Below are positions 57,406 through 64,000 of a DNA stretch of 64,000 bases, in pieces. Every line of letters starts with the position of its first letter. Positions within the stretch are counted from its first letter, which is position 1. This stretch comes from RGDT01 sp964630925 (GTDB lineage Bacteria; Planctomycetota; Planctomycetia; Gemmatales; Gemmataceae). The DNA is taken from the NCBI GenBank assembly GCA_964630925.1, contig CAZVZK010000034.1, positions 1-64,000 of the forward strand. Reading direction: 5' to 3'. Below the pieces are notes generated by a model that did no database searches, was not told where the DNA came from, and saw nothing but the letters and a program-made list of their open reading frames with translations. Made by a program: the position numbers and the translations under genes.

Positions 57406-58521
57406 TCACCCCACCCGGTACTTCGCCACGACGGCCTCGTCCAGCTCGACCCCCAGGCCCGGCTCTTCCGGCACGCGGATCTCGCCGTCGATCACCGGGA
57501 ATCTCTGTCTCGTCAGCGTCTGCCGCAACGCCCCCTGCTCGACGCAGTACTCGAAGTAGTGGGTGTTGGGCAGGGCGGCGACGAAGTGCAGGCTGGCGGC
57601 GATGTTGATGCCCGTCTTGTAACTGTGGTTCACGCACAGCCGGTGCCGCTCGGCGCTGTTCCAGCCGATGCGTTTGGACCGCGCCAGCCCGCCGACGCGC
57701 GTCACGTCCACCTGGGCCACGTCGATGCCGCCGGTGTCCATCATCAGGTCGAATTCCTTGATGTCGCAGATCTCCTCGCCGGCGGCGATCCGCATGGGGG
57801 CGTTGGCCGAGAGTTTGCCGTAGCCCTCGATGTTGTCGGGGTGCAGGGGCTCCTCCAGCCAGGCGAGGTCGAACCTATCGAATTGCCGGGCGCGGCGGAT
57901 GGCCGTGGCCGTGTCCCAGCACAGGCCGGCGTCCACCATCAATTCCACGTCCGGGCCGACGCCCTCGCGGGCCGCCTTGACGTGGGCGATGTCGGACGCC
58001 TCCGACTGCCCCATCGGCCCCCAGCCGAACTTGACCGCCCTGTAGCCCTGGCCCCGCAGCCCCTCGCCGATCCGTCGTGTCTCGTCCGGCGTGTCGCCGA
58101 ACAGGATGCTGGCGTAGGCGCGGAACGTCTTCTTGAACCCGCCGCCGAGGAGCTGGTACACGGGCCGGCACGTGGCCTTGCCCATGATGTCCCACAGGGC
58201 GATCTCGACGGCGCTCATCGCCTGGATCACCGCGCCCTGGCGTCCGAAGAAGATCGACCCCTCGAGCATGCGGTGGACGAGCCGGTCGATCTCGAACGGG
58301 TCCTCGCCGACGACGCACGCGGCCAGGCCGCGGCAGATCTTGTGCGAGACGGGCGCCTCGATGATGGCCCGGGCGACGTGCGACGACGAGTCGGCCTCGC
58401 CCAGCCCGACGACGCCGTCGTCGGTGTGGACCTTGACGACGAGCGTCTCCTGGCTGCCGTCGCAGCGCTCGTTGACATCGGGGAGACGCAGGTGGATGGC
58501 TTCGACCTTGGTGATCTTCAT
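57406..58521 (-). CDS. enolase-superfamily enzyme (mandelate racemase group)
   Basis: 371 residues. Lid domain at about 1-115 and barrel after. Lys164 in VKFGWG, metal ligands Asp197 (MVDAG), Glu223 (LEEPL), Glu249 (GEEI), then His299 in VNHSYKTG as general base. Instead of the usual K-x-K the second residue is Gly, so the chemistry may be acid-sugar dehydration (as in galactonate/gluconate dehydratases) rather than racemisation. Cytoplasmic, probably Mg2+-dependent. Substrate cannot be read. It ends 6 bases from the convergent beta-lactamase-fold gene. Confidence 0.88.
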   Translation of the reverse strand: MKITKVEAIHLRLPDVNERCDGSQETLVVKVHTDDGVVGLGEADSSSHVARAIIEAPVSHKICRGLAACVVGEDPFEIDRLVHRMLEGSIFFGRQGAVIQAMSAVEIALWDIMGKATCRPVYQLLGGGFKKTFRAYASILFGDTPDETRRIGEGLRGQGYRAVKFGWGPMGQSEASDIAHVKAAREGVGPDVELMVDAGLCWDTATAIRRARQFDRFDLAWLEEPLHPDNIEGYGKLSANAPMRIAAGEEICDIKEFDLMMDTGGIDVAQVDVTRVGGLARSKRIGWNSAERHRLCVNHSYKTGINIAASLHFVAALPNTHYFEYCVEQGALRQTLTRQRFPVIDGEIRVPEEPGLGVELDEAVVAKYRVG

Positions 58522-58605
58522 GGCGACGGTATAGCCGACGGCCCTTCAACGTCCACCGCCCGGCCTGCATATCCTGAGGAGCAGCCCGCCCCGGAGGACG
58601 GAATG

Positions 58606-59073
58606 ATGAAGACGACACTCTCCCTCGCCCTGATGCTCGCCGTGGCCGCCCCGCTCCTGGCGCTGCCCGCCGAGACACGCAAGATGCTCGACAAGGCCGA
58701 GAGCATCGAGTTCTTCTCGCTCGACCCGTCGCCCATCGCCGCCGACGCCAAGGACCAGGGCTTCCGCGGCTACAAGCCGCTGGGCAGCGTGAAGCTGGAG
58801 AAGAAGGCCGCCCGCGAGAGGTTGTTGAAGGCGCTGTACAAGGGCATCGACGACAGCGACGGCTCGGTGGCCGGCTGCTTCATCCCGCGCCACGGCATCA
58901 AGGCCGTGGTCGATGGCAAGACGATCGAGCTGGTCATCTGCTTCCAGTGCCATTCGATGACGGTGTACGTGGACGGCAAGCGGTCGAGCGTGCTGACCGA
59001 CGGCGGGCCGGCGCCGGTGTTCAACAAGATCCTCACCGACGCGAAGGTGCCGCTGCCGAAGCAGCCGAAGTGA
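58606..59073 (+). CDS. small exported protein with CFQCH motif
   Basis: 155 residues. Signal MKTTLSLALMLAVAAPLLAL; GGAGGA lies upstream with the best spacing to the second of two adjacent ATGs. The mature domain CFIPRHGIKAVVDG, IELVICFQCHSMTVYVDGK and VFNKILTDAKVPLP resembles a widespread exported family with a CFxC motif. Its role is unknown; the motif CFQCH looks like, but is not placed as, a heme-binding CxxCH in a cytochrome fold. It follows the divergent enolase-superfamily gene. A good inverted repeat follows its stop. Confidence 0.78.
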   Translation: MKTTLSLALMLAVAAPLLALPAETRKMLDKAESIEFFSLDPSPIAADAKDQGFRGYKPLGSVKLEKKAARERLLKALYKGIDDSDGSVAGCFIPRHGIKAVVDGKTIELVICFQCHSMTVYVDGKRSSVLTDGGPAPVFNKILTDAKVPLPKQPK

Positions 59074-59091
59074 GCCGCGTGGGTCAGCGCC

Positions 59092-59132
59092 GAGTCACCT
59101 GCTCACTTTCGCCCTGAGTGAGCATGTGACTC
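59092..59132. repeat. 15-base inverted repeat GAGTCACCTGCTCAC
   Basis: GAGTCACCTGCTCAC (59092-59106) and GTGAGCATGTGACTC (59118-59132) pair with one mismatch around an 11-base loop, shortly after the stop of the CFQCH protein. Two more copies of TCACCTGCTCAC occur at 59181-59192 and 59197-59208. It could be a terminator; the direct copies suggest a repeated binding site or remnant of a dispersed repeat. Confidence 0.65.
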
Positions 59133-59352
59133 TGGCGTTATTCGACGCATCGTGTCACGCATCGTCGGCAAATACGCGAGTCACCTGCTCACACGCTCAC
59201 CTGCTCACTTCGCGCACGCCCTGGCGGGTGGCCAGATGGGGTGTCTCGGCGCAAGGGTGGGGCGGCGGCGGGGGGATGGCGACGTGCCGGCCCCTCCACC
59301 CCGGCGCTCGCCGAGGGTAGCGGATGTGATGCGAGGCGGGGGAGGGGCTCGA

Positions 59353-59661
59353 TCACTTGTCGGGGGGCCCTGGCGGGGCTGGCCGTTTCAGCCCGCGCAG
59401 CTTGTCGATCAGCCGTGCGGCCAGGGCCACGTCCGTCATCTCGGCGAGGACGACGGCGGCACGCCGCACCTTCATCTGCCCCAGCAGCTTGACGGCGGCC
59501 TCCATCTCCCCGGAGCCGGCGAGCTGCTCCAGGAGCCGGGCCGTCTCGTCGGCGGGCATGCTGTCGGAGATCGTCGCCATCCGAGGCTTCTTCGGCAGGA
59601 ACGGCGCGGGCGCGGCCCACAGGGGCGTGGCGACGAGGAGTAGCGGGACGAGCAGGCGCAT
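59353..59661 (-). CDS. small exported MgtE-N/MotE-like protein
   Basis: 102 residues. Signal MRLLVPLLLVATPLWAAPA. The mature part, MPADETARLLEQLAGSGEME then AAVKLLGQMKVRRAAVVLAE and MTDVALAARLIDKLRG, has the repeated helical pattern of the MgtE N-terminal/FliG-like domain, also found in the flagellar chaperone MotE. Here it stands alone and exported. Function unknown. It ends in a Pro-rich tail. Located 52 bases after the ABC ATPase gene on the same strand. Confidence 0.72.
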   Translation of the reverse strand: MRLLVPLLLVATPLWAAPAPFLPKKPRMATISDSMPADETARLLEQLAGSGEMEAAVKLLGQMKVRRAAVVLAEMTDVALAARLIDKLRGLKRPAPPGPPDK

Positions 59662-59713
59662 GGGGGCCTCCTTGCTGGCGATGGCGTGAGCGTAGCGGCG
59701 GGACGGGCCGCGG

Positions 59714-60484
59714 TCAACGGGGCGTGTCGGCGTCGTCCCTCGGCCTCGCCTCGATCACCCTCCGCTCGCCGGCGGCGAGGGCGTGGCTCAGATAGTGATG
59801 CGGTGCGAAGAGCCGCCATACCTGAGAGCCGCACCGCGCGACTTCGAGGTGGATCGGGGGGCGTCGCCGAAGACGCCTCCGGGTGAAGGTGCCGTCGGCG
59901 GGGCGCAGCACCCAGTCGGGCTGCAGCCAGTCCTCCACGTCCTCGTGGCACGTCACCGCGATGAAGCGGAGGCCGCGGGACCGCACGGCCTTGGCGACGG
60001 CGGCGCTGCCGATCTGCGCCACCACCCTGTCCACGACGGAGGTGTACTCGTCGAAGACGCGGGGGGCGTCGCCTAGGAGGGAGAGGAGGCGGGCCAGGTC
60101 GCAGCGGAAGCGCTGGCCGGTGGAGAGGGCGTGGTGGGGGCGGAGCCACGCCGGCGGCGAGGAGAAGCCGACGGAGCCGAGCAGCTCGGTCACGTCCTTG
60201 ACGGACAGCGCCTCGGGGAAGCCGTCGAGGACGGATTGGTGGCCCGGCCAGGGGGGCAGGGCGTCGGCCCAGAGGGCCGGGGCGGGGAAGAGGTGGCGTG
60301 CGAGTGTTGACTTGCCGCAGCCGGAGGGGCCGGTGATGAGGCCGATGGACCAGGGGGCGTCGTGGACGGGGGCGTCGATGTCCCACTCGACGCGGGAGGT
60401 CTTCTCGGCGGCGAGGTCGAACAGGCCACGCACCGGCAGGACGCGCGGCGTCTCGTCAATGGGGCAGGAGAGGGTGACGTGCAT
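59714..60484 (-). CDS. ABC-type ATPase with truncated GNAT-like tail
   Basis: 256 residues. Walker A GPSGCGKST (52-60), signature LSTGQ (120-124), Walker B RVFDE (142-146) and His180. No membrane partner is encoded nearby. From residue about 209 the sequence PPIHLEVARCGSQVWRLFAP then HHYLSHAL resembles the start of a GNAT acetyltransferase-like domain that is fused to such ATPases in some bacteria and phages, but the protein stops after another 20 residues (about 48 in all), instead of the usual 150 or more. The start MHVTLSCPIDE is chosen from length of the family. It is probably an ATPase of non-transport function. Confidence 0.78.
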   Translation of the reverse strand: MHVTLSCPIDETPRVLPVRGLFDLAAEKTSRVEWDIDAPVHDAPWSIGLITGPSGCGKSTLARHLFPAPALWADALPPWPGHQSVLDGFPEALSVKDVTELLGSVGFSSPPAWLRPHHALSTGQRFRCDLARLLSLLGDAPRVFDEYTSVVDRVVAQIGSAAVAKAVRSRGLRFIAVTCHEDVEDWLQPDWVLRPADGTFTRRRLRRRPPIHLEVARCGSQVWRLFAPHHYLSHALAAGERRVIEARPRDDADTPR

Positions 60485-60591
60485 GGCTGGCCTCCGGGCT
60501 GGGGCCAGTGTCGCATGGGTGGGGCGGGGGCGGGGAGGGGGTTGCGGCAGGAGTGGGGCGGCGGTAGGCTGGGTCACGGGAGGGCCGAACC

Positions 60592-61272
60592 ATGACCATG
60601 ACGGAAGCGGAGTGGCTGGCGGGCGACCAGCCGGTCCCGATGCTTCATCATCTGGGGGAAGGAGCCAGTCCTCGCAAGCGCCGGCTCTTGGCTGCCGCTT
60701 TCTGCCGGGCCGTCTGGAAGTGGCTGGACAGGGCGGCGAGCAGGGCAGCAATCGAAGTGGCGGAGCGCCGCGCCGACGGGAAGGCCACGAAGCGCGAGAT
60801 GACGGAGGCTCGCAAGGCGGCTCGCGCAGCCGTGAAGGGCCACAAGCCGCTCAGTTGTAGGGAAGCGGCAGCCTCTGCATGTTTGAACGCGGTGGAGGAG
60901 ACAGACGGTGTCGCAGAGTGCACCTTCAGCTACATGTACGCCGCGATTGCATTTAACAGGTTGACCTGGAGAAGGGTTCATGCGGACGCCGCTACCCAGG
61001 CAGCAAGGGTGCGCGAGGTGCTTGGCAACCCGTTCCGGCCAGTCGCCTTCCTCGCAGAGTGGCGGACACCAGCAGCCCTCACTCTCGCCGAGGCGGCATA
61101 CGACGAGCGCAGCCTCCCGAGTGGCCATCTCGACCCGGCCCGCCTAGTTGTCCTGTCCGACGCAGTGGAGGAGGCGGGCTGCGCCGACGCCGACTTCCTC
61201 GCCCACCTGCGTTCGCCCGGCCCGCACGTCCGTGGCTGCTGGGCGCTGGATCTGGTGCTCGGCAGGGAGTGA
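60592..61272 (+). CDS. Gemmataceae family of unknown function
   Basis: 226 residues. MTEAEWLAGDQPVPMLHHLG, then SPRKRRLLAAAFCRAVWKWL, ECTF..., GNPFRPVAFLAEWRTPA and the C-terminal AEEAGCADADFLAHLRSPGP with HVRGCWALDLVLG match a large paralogous group in Gemmata relatives. Function unknown; the group often lies near TIGR02996 proteins. No signal or membrane segment. The frame starts TMTEAEW; MTMTEAEW is used here. Upstream are a divergent ABC ATPase and a spacer of 107 bases. Confidence 0.82.
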   Translation: MTMTEAEWLAGDQPVPMLHHLGEGASPRKRRLLAAAFCRAVWKWLDRAASRAAIEVAERRADGKATKREMTEARKAARAAVKGHKPLSCREAAASACLNAVEETDGVAECTFSYMYAAIAFNRLTWRRVHADAATQAARVREVLGNPFRPVAFLAEWRTPAALTLAEAAYDERSLPSGHLDPARLVVLSDAVEEAGCADADFLAHLRSPGPHVRGCWALDLVLGRE

Positions 61273-61278
61273 CGCCCC

Positions 61279-61859
61279 TCACGACATCACCGCCTTGCAC
61301 GTCAACCCCGCCTCCTGGCACACCCGCAGCGCCTCCACCTGCGCACGCTCGTCCGCACACTCCACGATCACCAGATACCTGTCCGGCACGGCCGCCGGCC
61401 TCCCCCCTCCACCTTCTTCCGCGCCGCGTTCATCGCCCGCTCCGCGGCCCGCTGCGCATCCCCCACGCTCGACCACATGTTCGCCAGCGCATCCGACCCC
61501 GTGCTCACCGTGCCGCGCAGGCGGCCCAGCACCTCCTCGTTGTAGCCCGCGAGCTGGGCCATCGGGTCGATGGACAGCAGGAGCTTCCGCGCCTCCTCGT
61601 CCGTCACGTCGAGGACCTCGACGGTCACCTCCTCGTCGCCCAATTCCTCGCGCCTGAGATGGCCGTCGATCAGGGTGAGGGGGGCGTCCGCGCCCAGGTG
61701 GCGGTGACGCTCGGCGACGTAGGCGAGGGTGCTGCGCGCGAAGCCGACCTCGTCCAGCAGGGCGCGGAGGGCGGTGCGCTGGCCCTCGCCGTGGGTGCGC
61801 CCCCTCGGCCCCATTTGGCCCATCGCCCGCACGAGGCCGACCGCCACCCCCGTCAGCAT
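61279..61859 (-). pseudogene. ParB-like protein, frameshifted
   Basis: The N-terminal part (61859-61402) reads ALRALLDEVGFARSTLAYVA, TLIDGHLRREELGDEEVTVE and VLDVTDEEARKLLLSIDPMA, a ParB/Srx-like fold with the IDGHxR motif used for cofactor or DNA handling. At the six-C run 61402-61407 the frame shifts; the other frame ends PDRYLVIVECADERAQVEAL and CQEAGLTCKAVMS, the normal C-terminus of such proteins. One base more or less would restore a protein of about 190 residues. The very N-terminus is also altered. Either a pseudogene or a sequence error. Confidence 0.72.
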
Positions 61860-62048
61860 TCAGGGGGTGTTGACGAGCCGGGCATCTGCCCCCGGCCCCT
61901 CCGCCACCCCAACGCCCTACCACCCAGGCCGGGAGCAGATGCGGCAGACAACACCCCGACCCGCACGCCTCTTGGCTGTTCGCTGTTGAAGCCGCCGCGG
62001 CGGCCGGAATCATGCCCATGGTGACGCTTCGCGGAGCCCAGGGCTTCC

Positions 62049-64000
62049 TCACCCCTCCGCAACCACCATCGCGTGCAGGTCCAGTCGCGGCACCACGACG
62101 GCCCCGCCCTCCATCGCCAACACCTTCCCCTCCGGCCGGAGCGTCACGCGCTTCGGCCTCTCGCGGAACGCCACGCGGATGCCGTGGATGGGCAGCGTCT
62201 CCTCGCGCAGCGGCACCTCCGCCGACGGCAGGCCGTGCCCCGCCGCCGTGTTCACGCCGTTGAAGAGATGCACCACCCGCCGCCCCGCCTGTTCCCAGAA
62301 CGTCGCGTGGACGCACAGCGGCGCCGTCACCTCGACGGCCGGCCTGGCCCGCGCCGCCCAGTCCATCGCCCGCAGGAACAGCCGACGCTGGTACGGGTAG
62401 GCGTAACTCCACAGGGCCGCATCGAGGCACGCGGCGAGGTACACCACGCGGCCCTTGCCGAACACCCGGCACACCACGCCCGGCAGCGGGGCCGCCTTCC
62501 ACCCCTCCGGGACGACGCGGCACACAACCTCGCCCGGCCCCGGCTCGCCCACCGCCACCAGCGGCCCCTTGAACGTCACGTCGCCCGACGGCACCAGACG
62601 CCCGAGCGCCTCGTCCGCCGTCAGGGGGTGCTTGCCCCACTTCAGCCGCGCCAGGCCGACGCGCTCGCGCCAGTATCCCTCGTCGATGGCGACGGCGAAG
62701 TTGCCGTCCAGCTCCACGCGCTTCGCCGGGGCGGCGGGCCGGCCCTTGTACGACACGCCGAACACGTCCGCGAGGGCGAAGTCCTTCCGCGCCCGGCCTA
62801 TTTCGTCGCACAGCGACGTATCGCCCGTGGCCACCAGCCCGCCGCCGGCGCGGACGTACCCGCGCAACGCCGCGCACTGCCTCTCCGACAGCGCCGCCGC
62901 CCCCGGCAGCACGACGACGGCGAAGCGCTTCAGGCGGTCGGCGGTGATGTCGTCATCCGTCAGGAGAGTGACCGGCCGGTGCCCCTCCGTCGCCGCCCGG
63001 AACGCACCGAAGGGGTGCGGCAGGAAGCGCCCGGCGATGTCCTGATAGGAGTGGAATTGCCGAGTCTGCTCGCTGACGAGCATCCCGGCCCACGGCAGCG
63101 GCTCCGCGTCGGTCAGCCACGGCTCGCGCTCCTTCACCGCCGCGAACACCTCGCGTGTCGATTCGCGATGCCCCGGCCACCCCATCGAGTGGGCCGCCAC
63201 GTTGCCGTAGGTCAGGGCGAGGAACGCCCGGGTCATCCGCTCGTGGTGCGGGAAGCTGTCGGTGCCGTAGGGGTTGCCGCGCGACATCAGGTACGGCTCG
63301 CTGGCGCACGGCCCGCCGGCGACGGCACGCAGGTACGCCGCCCCGAACGCCGGGGCGATGCTCGCGCCGAGGTTCGTCTCGTCCAGCCACCACTCCTGCA
63401 TCGGCAGGTCGATCACCCGGTTGAGCGACACCGGCATGGCACGCGGCGAGTGCAGGAAATGGCCGTACCGCCCGGCGTTGACCGTCCACGTCATCACCGC
63501 CGTGCCGGGCCGCGCCTCGGCGAGCCGCTTCCTGAGCCGCCGGTAATGCTCGACCAGCCTCTCGCCCCGCCAAACCAGATACTCGCGGTAGGCGATGTCG
63601 GCGAGGTCGGACTTCCTCGGCAGCGCCTTGCCGTACCCCTTCAGGCACGCCGGGCAGTGGCAGATCGGCGGGTGATAGTTGCCGTCGAACGAGAAGCCGT
63701 CGAGGTCGTACTCGCGGGCCAGCTCGGCGCACACCTCGATGAGGTAATCGCCCCACGGGCCGTTGTTGCACCCGGCGCGGGTGCCCAGGTCGTCCTCCCG
63801 CGGCGGCGCGAGTTTCGCGTCCGGCGTGCGCCGCTCGCGCCATTCGGGATGCTCCTTCGCCAGCGCGACGGGCATGAACGGCGGCAGCCCGAGGCTGACG
63901 CGCAGGCCGTGCCGGCGGCAGTCGGCGACGAGGCGTTTGAGCGTGGCGCGTTCGCCGGGCGGCAGGCCGCCGCCGGCGCGGGCCAGGGGGGAGTACGGCC
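62049..64000 (-). CDS. glycoside-hydrolase-like protein, 5' end outside window
   Basis: At least 650 residues; the frame is open to the right edge (…LVADCRRHGLRVSLGLPPFM), so the start lies beyond 64000. An N-terminal barrel (DLDGFSFDGNYHPPICHCPA near the visible start; GTAVMTWTVNAGRYGHFLHS) resembles the hypothetical glycosyl hydrolase 6/alpha-fucosidase-like group, and a following domain (VVLPGAAALSERQCAALRGY; GGGLVATGDTSLCDEI) resembles the beta-galactosidase trimerisation fold. A beta-sandwich ends it. Likely a planctomycete polysaccharide-degrading enzyme; the cysteine pair CHCPAC may bind metal. Catalytic acids cannot be fixed. Confidence 0.8.
   Translation of the reverse strand, partial: PYSPLARAGGGLPPGERATLKRLVADCRRHGLRVSLGLPPFMPVALAKEHPEWRERRTPDAKLAPPREDDLGTRAGCNNGPWGDYLIEVCAELAREYDLDGFSFDGNYHPPICHCPACLKGYGKALPRKSDLADIAYREYLVWRGERLVEHYRRLRKRLAEARPGTAVMTWTVNAGRYGHFLHSPRAMPVSLNRVIDLPMQEWWLDETNLGASIAPAFGAAYLRAVAGGPCASEPYLMSRGNPYGTDSFPHHERMTRAFLALTYGNVAAHSMGWPGHRESTREVFAAVKEREPWLTDAEPLPWAGMLVSEQTRQFHSYQDIAGRFLPHPFGAFRAATEGHRPVTLLTDDDITADRLKRFAVVVLPGAAALSERQCAALRGYVRAGGGLVATGDTSLCDEIGRARKDFALADVFGVSYKGRPAAPAKRVELDGNFAVAIDEGYWRERVGLARLKWGKHPLTADEALGRLVPSGDVTFKGPLVAVGEPGPGEVVCRVVPEGWKAAPLPGVVCRVFGKGRVVYLAACLDAALWSYAYPYQRRLFLRAMDWAARARPAVEVTAPLCVHATFWEQAGRRVVHLFNGVNTAAGHGLPSAEVPLREETLPIHGIRVAFRERPKRVTLRPEGKVLAMEGGAVVVPRLDLHAMVVAEG

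Noticed and set aside
61860..62048. Possible small gene between the ParB-like and glycosidase-like genes
   Set aside because: Frames in both directions lack a ribosome site and show no protein-like composition; I see only spacer.

Overview
The window is GC-rich (coding third positions strongly G/C) and reads as a chromosomal segment of a planctomycete, most likely a Gemmataceae relative. The basis is the mix of families: TIGR02996 leucine-rich-repeat companion domains, a Tat-exported DUF1501 protein, a planctomycete-type cytochrome/WD40 protein, a PPC-domain giant, a DUF1559 prepilin-like protein, TIGR03067, an Lpg1974-like outer-membrane protein, a ParB-like protein and many small secreted proteins of unknown role. 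I saw no rRNA, tRNA, CRISPR array, transposase or phage block. About 65 genes or gene remnants are supported.

Layout. 1-8.0 kb: a DUF4365 remnant, a secreted unknown, a tandem triplication of WGR-TIGR02996-LRR proteins, an esterase and a Tat-signal protein. 8.0-17.1 kb: a double alpha/beta hydrolase, a sigma-like protein with a translationally coupled partner, exported proteins (porin-like, TolB-like, TIGR03067) and a peptidase MA-like protein. 17.5-25.1 kb (minus): ECF sigma, anti-sigma, DUF1501, PPC and cytochrome/WD40 genes. 25.3-33.2 kb: a zinc ribbon gene with a consensus promoter, an AT-hook protein and a MoxR-DUF58-DUF4350-DUF4129 operon interrupted by an orphan Phd-type antitoxin. 33.4-39.1 kb: lipoprotein and DUF1559 pair, PIG-L/BshB-like deacetylase, small HTH protein, MFS protein with an eroded acyltransferase-like tail, PTPS/QueD-like enzyme and hicBA. 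39.1-39.9 kb: a decayed Rpn/PDDEXK-like gene.

The two most interesting systems are adjacent. At 39.9-44.9 kb (plus) lies a vWA / PP2C / protein-kinase triad resembling the TerY-P phosphorylation triad; its kinase is fused to a membrane anchor and a hydrolase-like C-terminus. At 44.9-49.7 kb (minus) a six-gene operon combines a DUF692/MNIO peptide-modifying oxidase, a DUF2063-like partner and two TIGR04222-like membrane proteins with Gly/Cys-rich tails. I infer that the oxidase may modify these tails.

50-64 kb holds an M42 aminopeptidase, a zinc-ribbon membrane protein, a Uma2-type protein, a histidine-kinase fragment, a TfoX-N protein, another TIGR02996 protein, a SdrD-B-like protein, a beta-lactamase-fold hydrolase, an enolase-superfamily enzyme, an ABC ATPase with a cut-off GNAT tail, a frameshifted ParB-like gene and the start of a glycosidase-like gene that runs off the end. 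Intergenic DNA carries two dispersed repeat families: large hairpins whose arms are three 9-nt units (four copies) and a GC-rich 'CGTCAGCG' family (three copies), one of which sits at the break of the histidine-kinase fragment. All assignments come from reading the sequence and recalling families; no database search was run.
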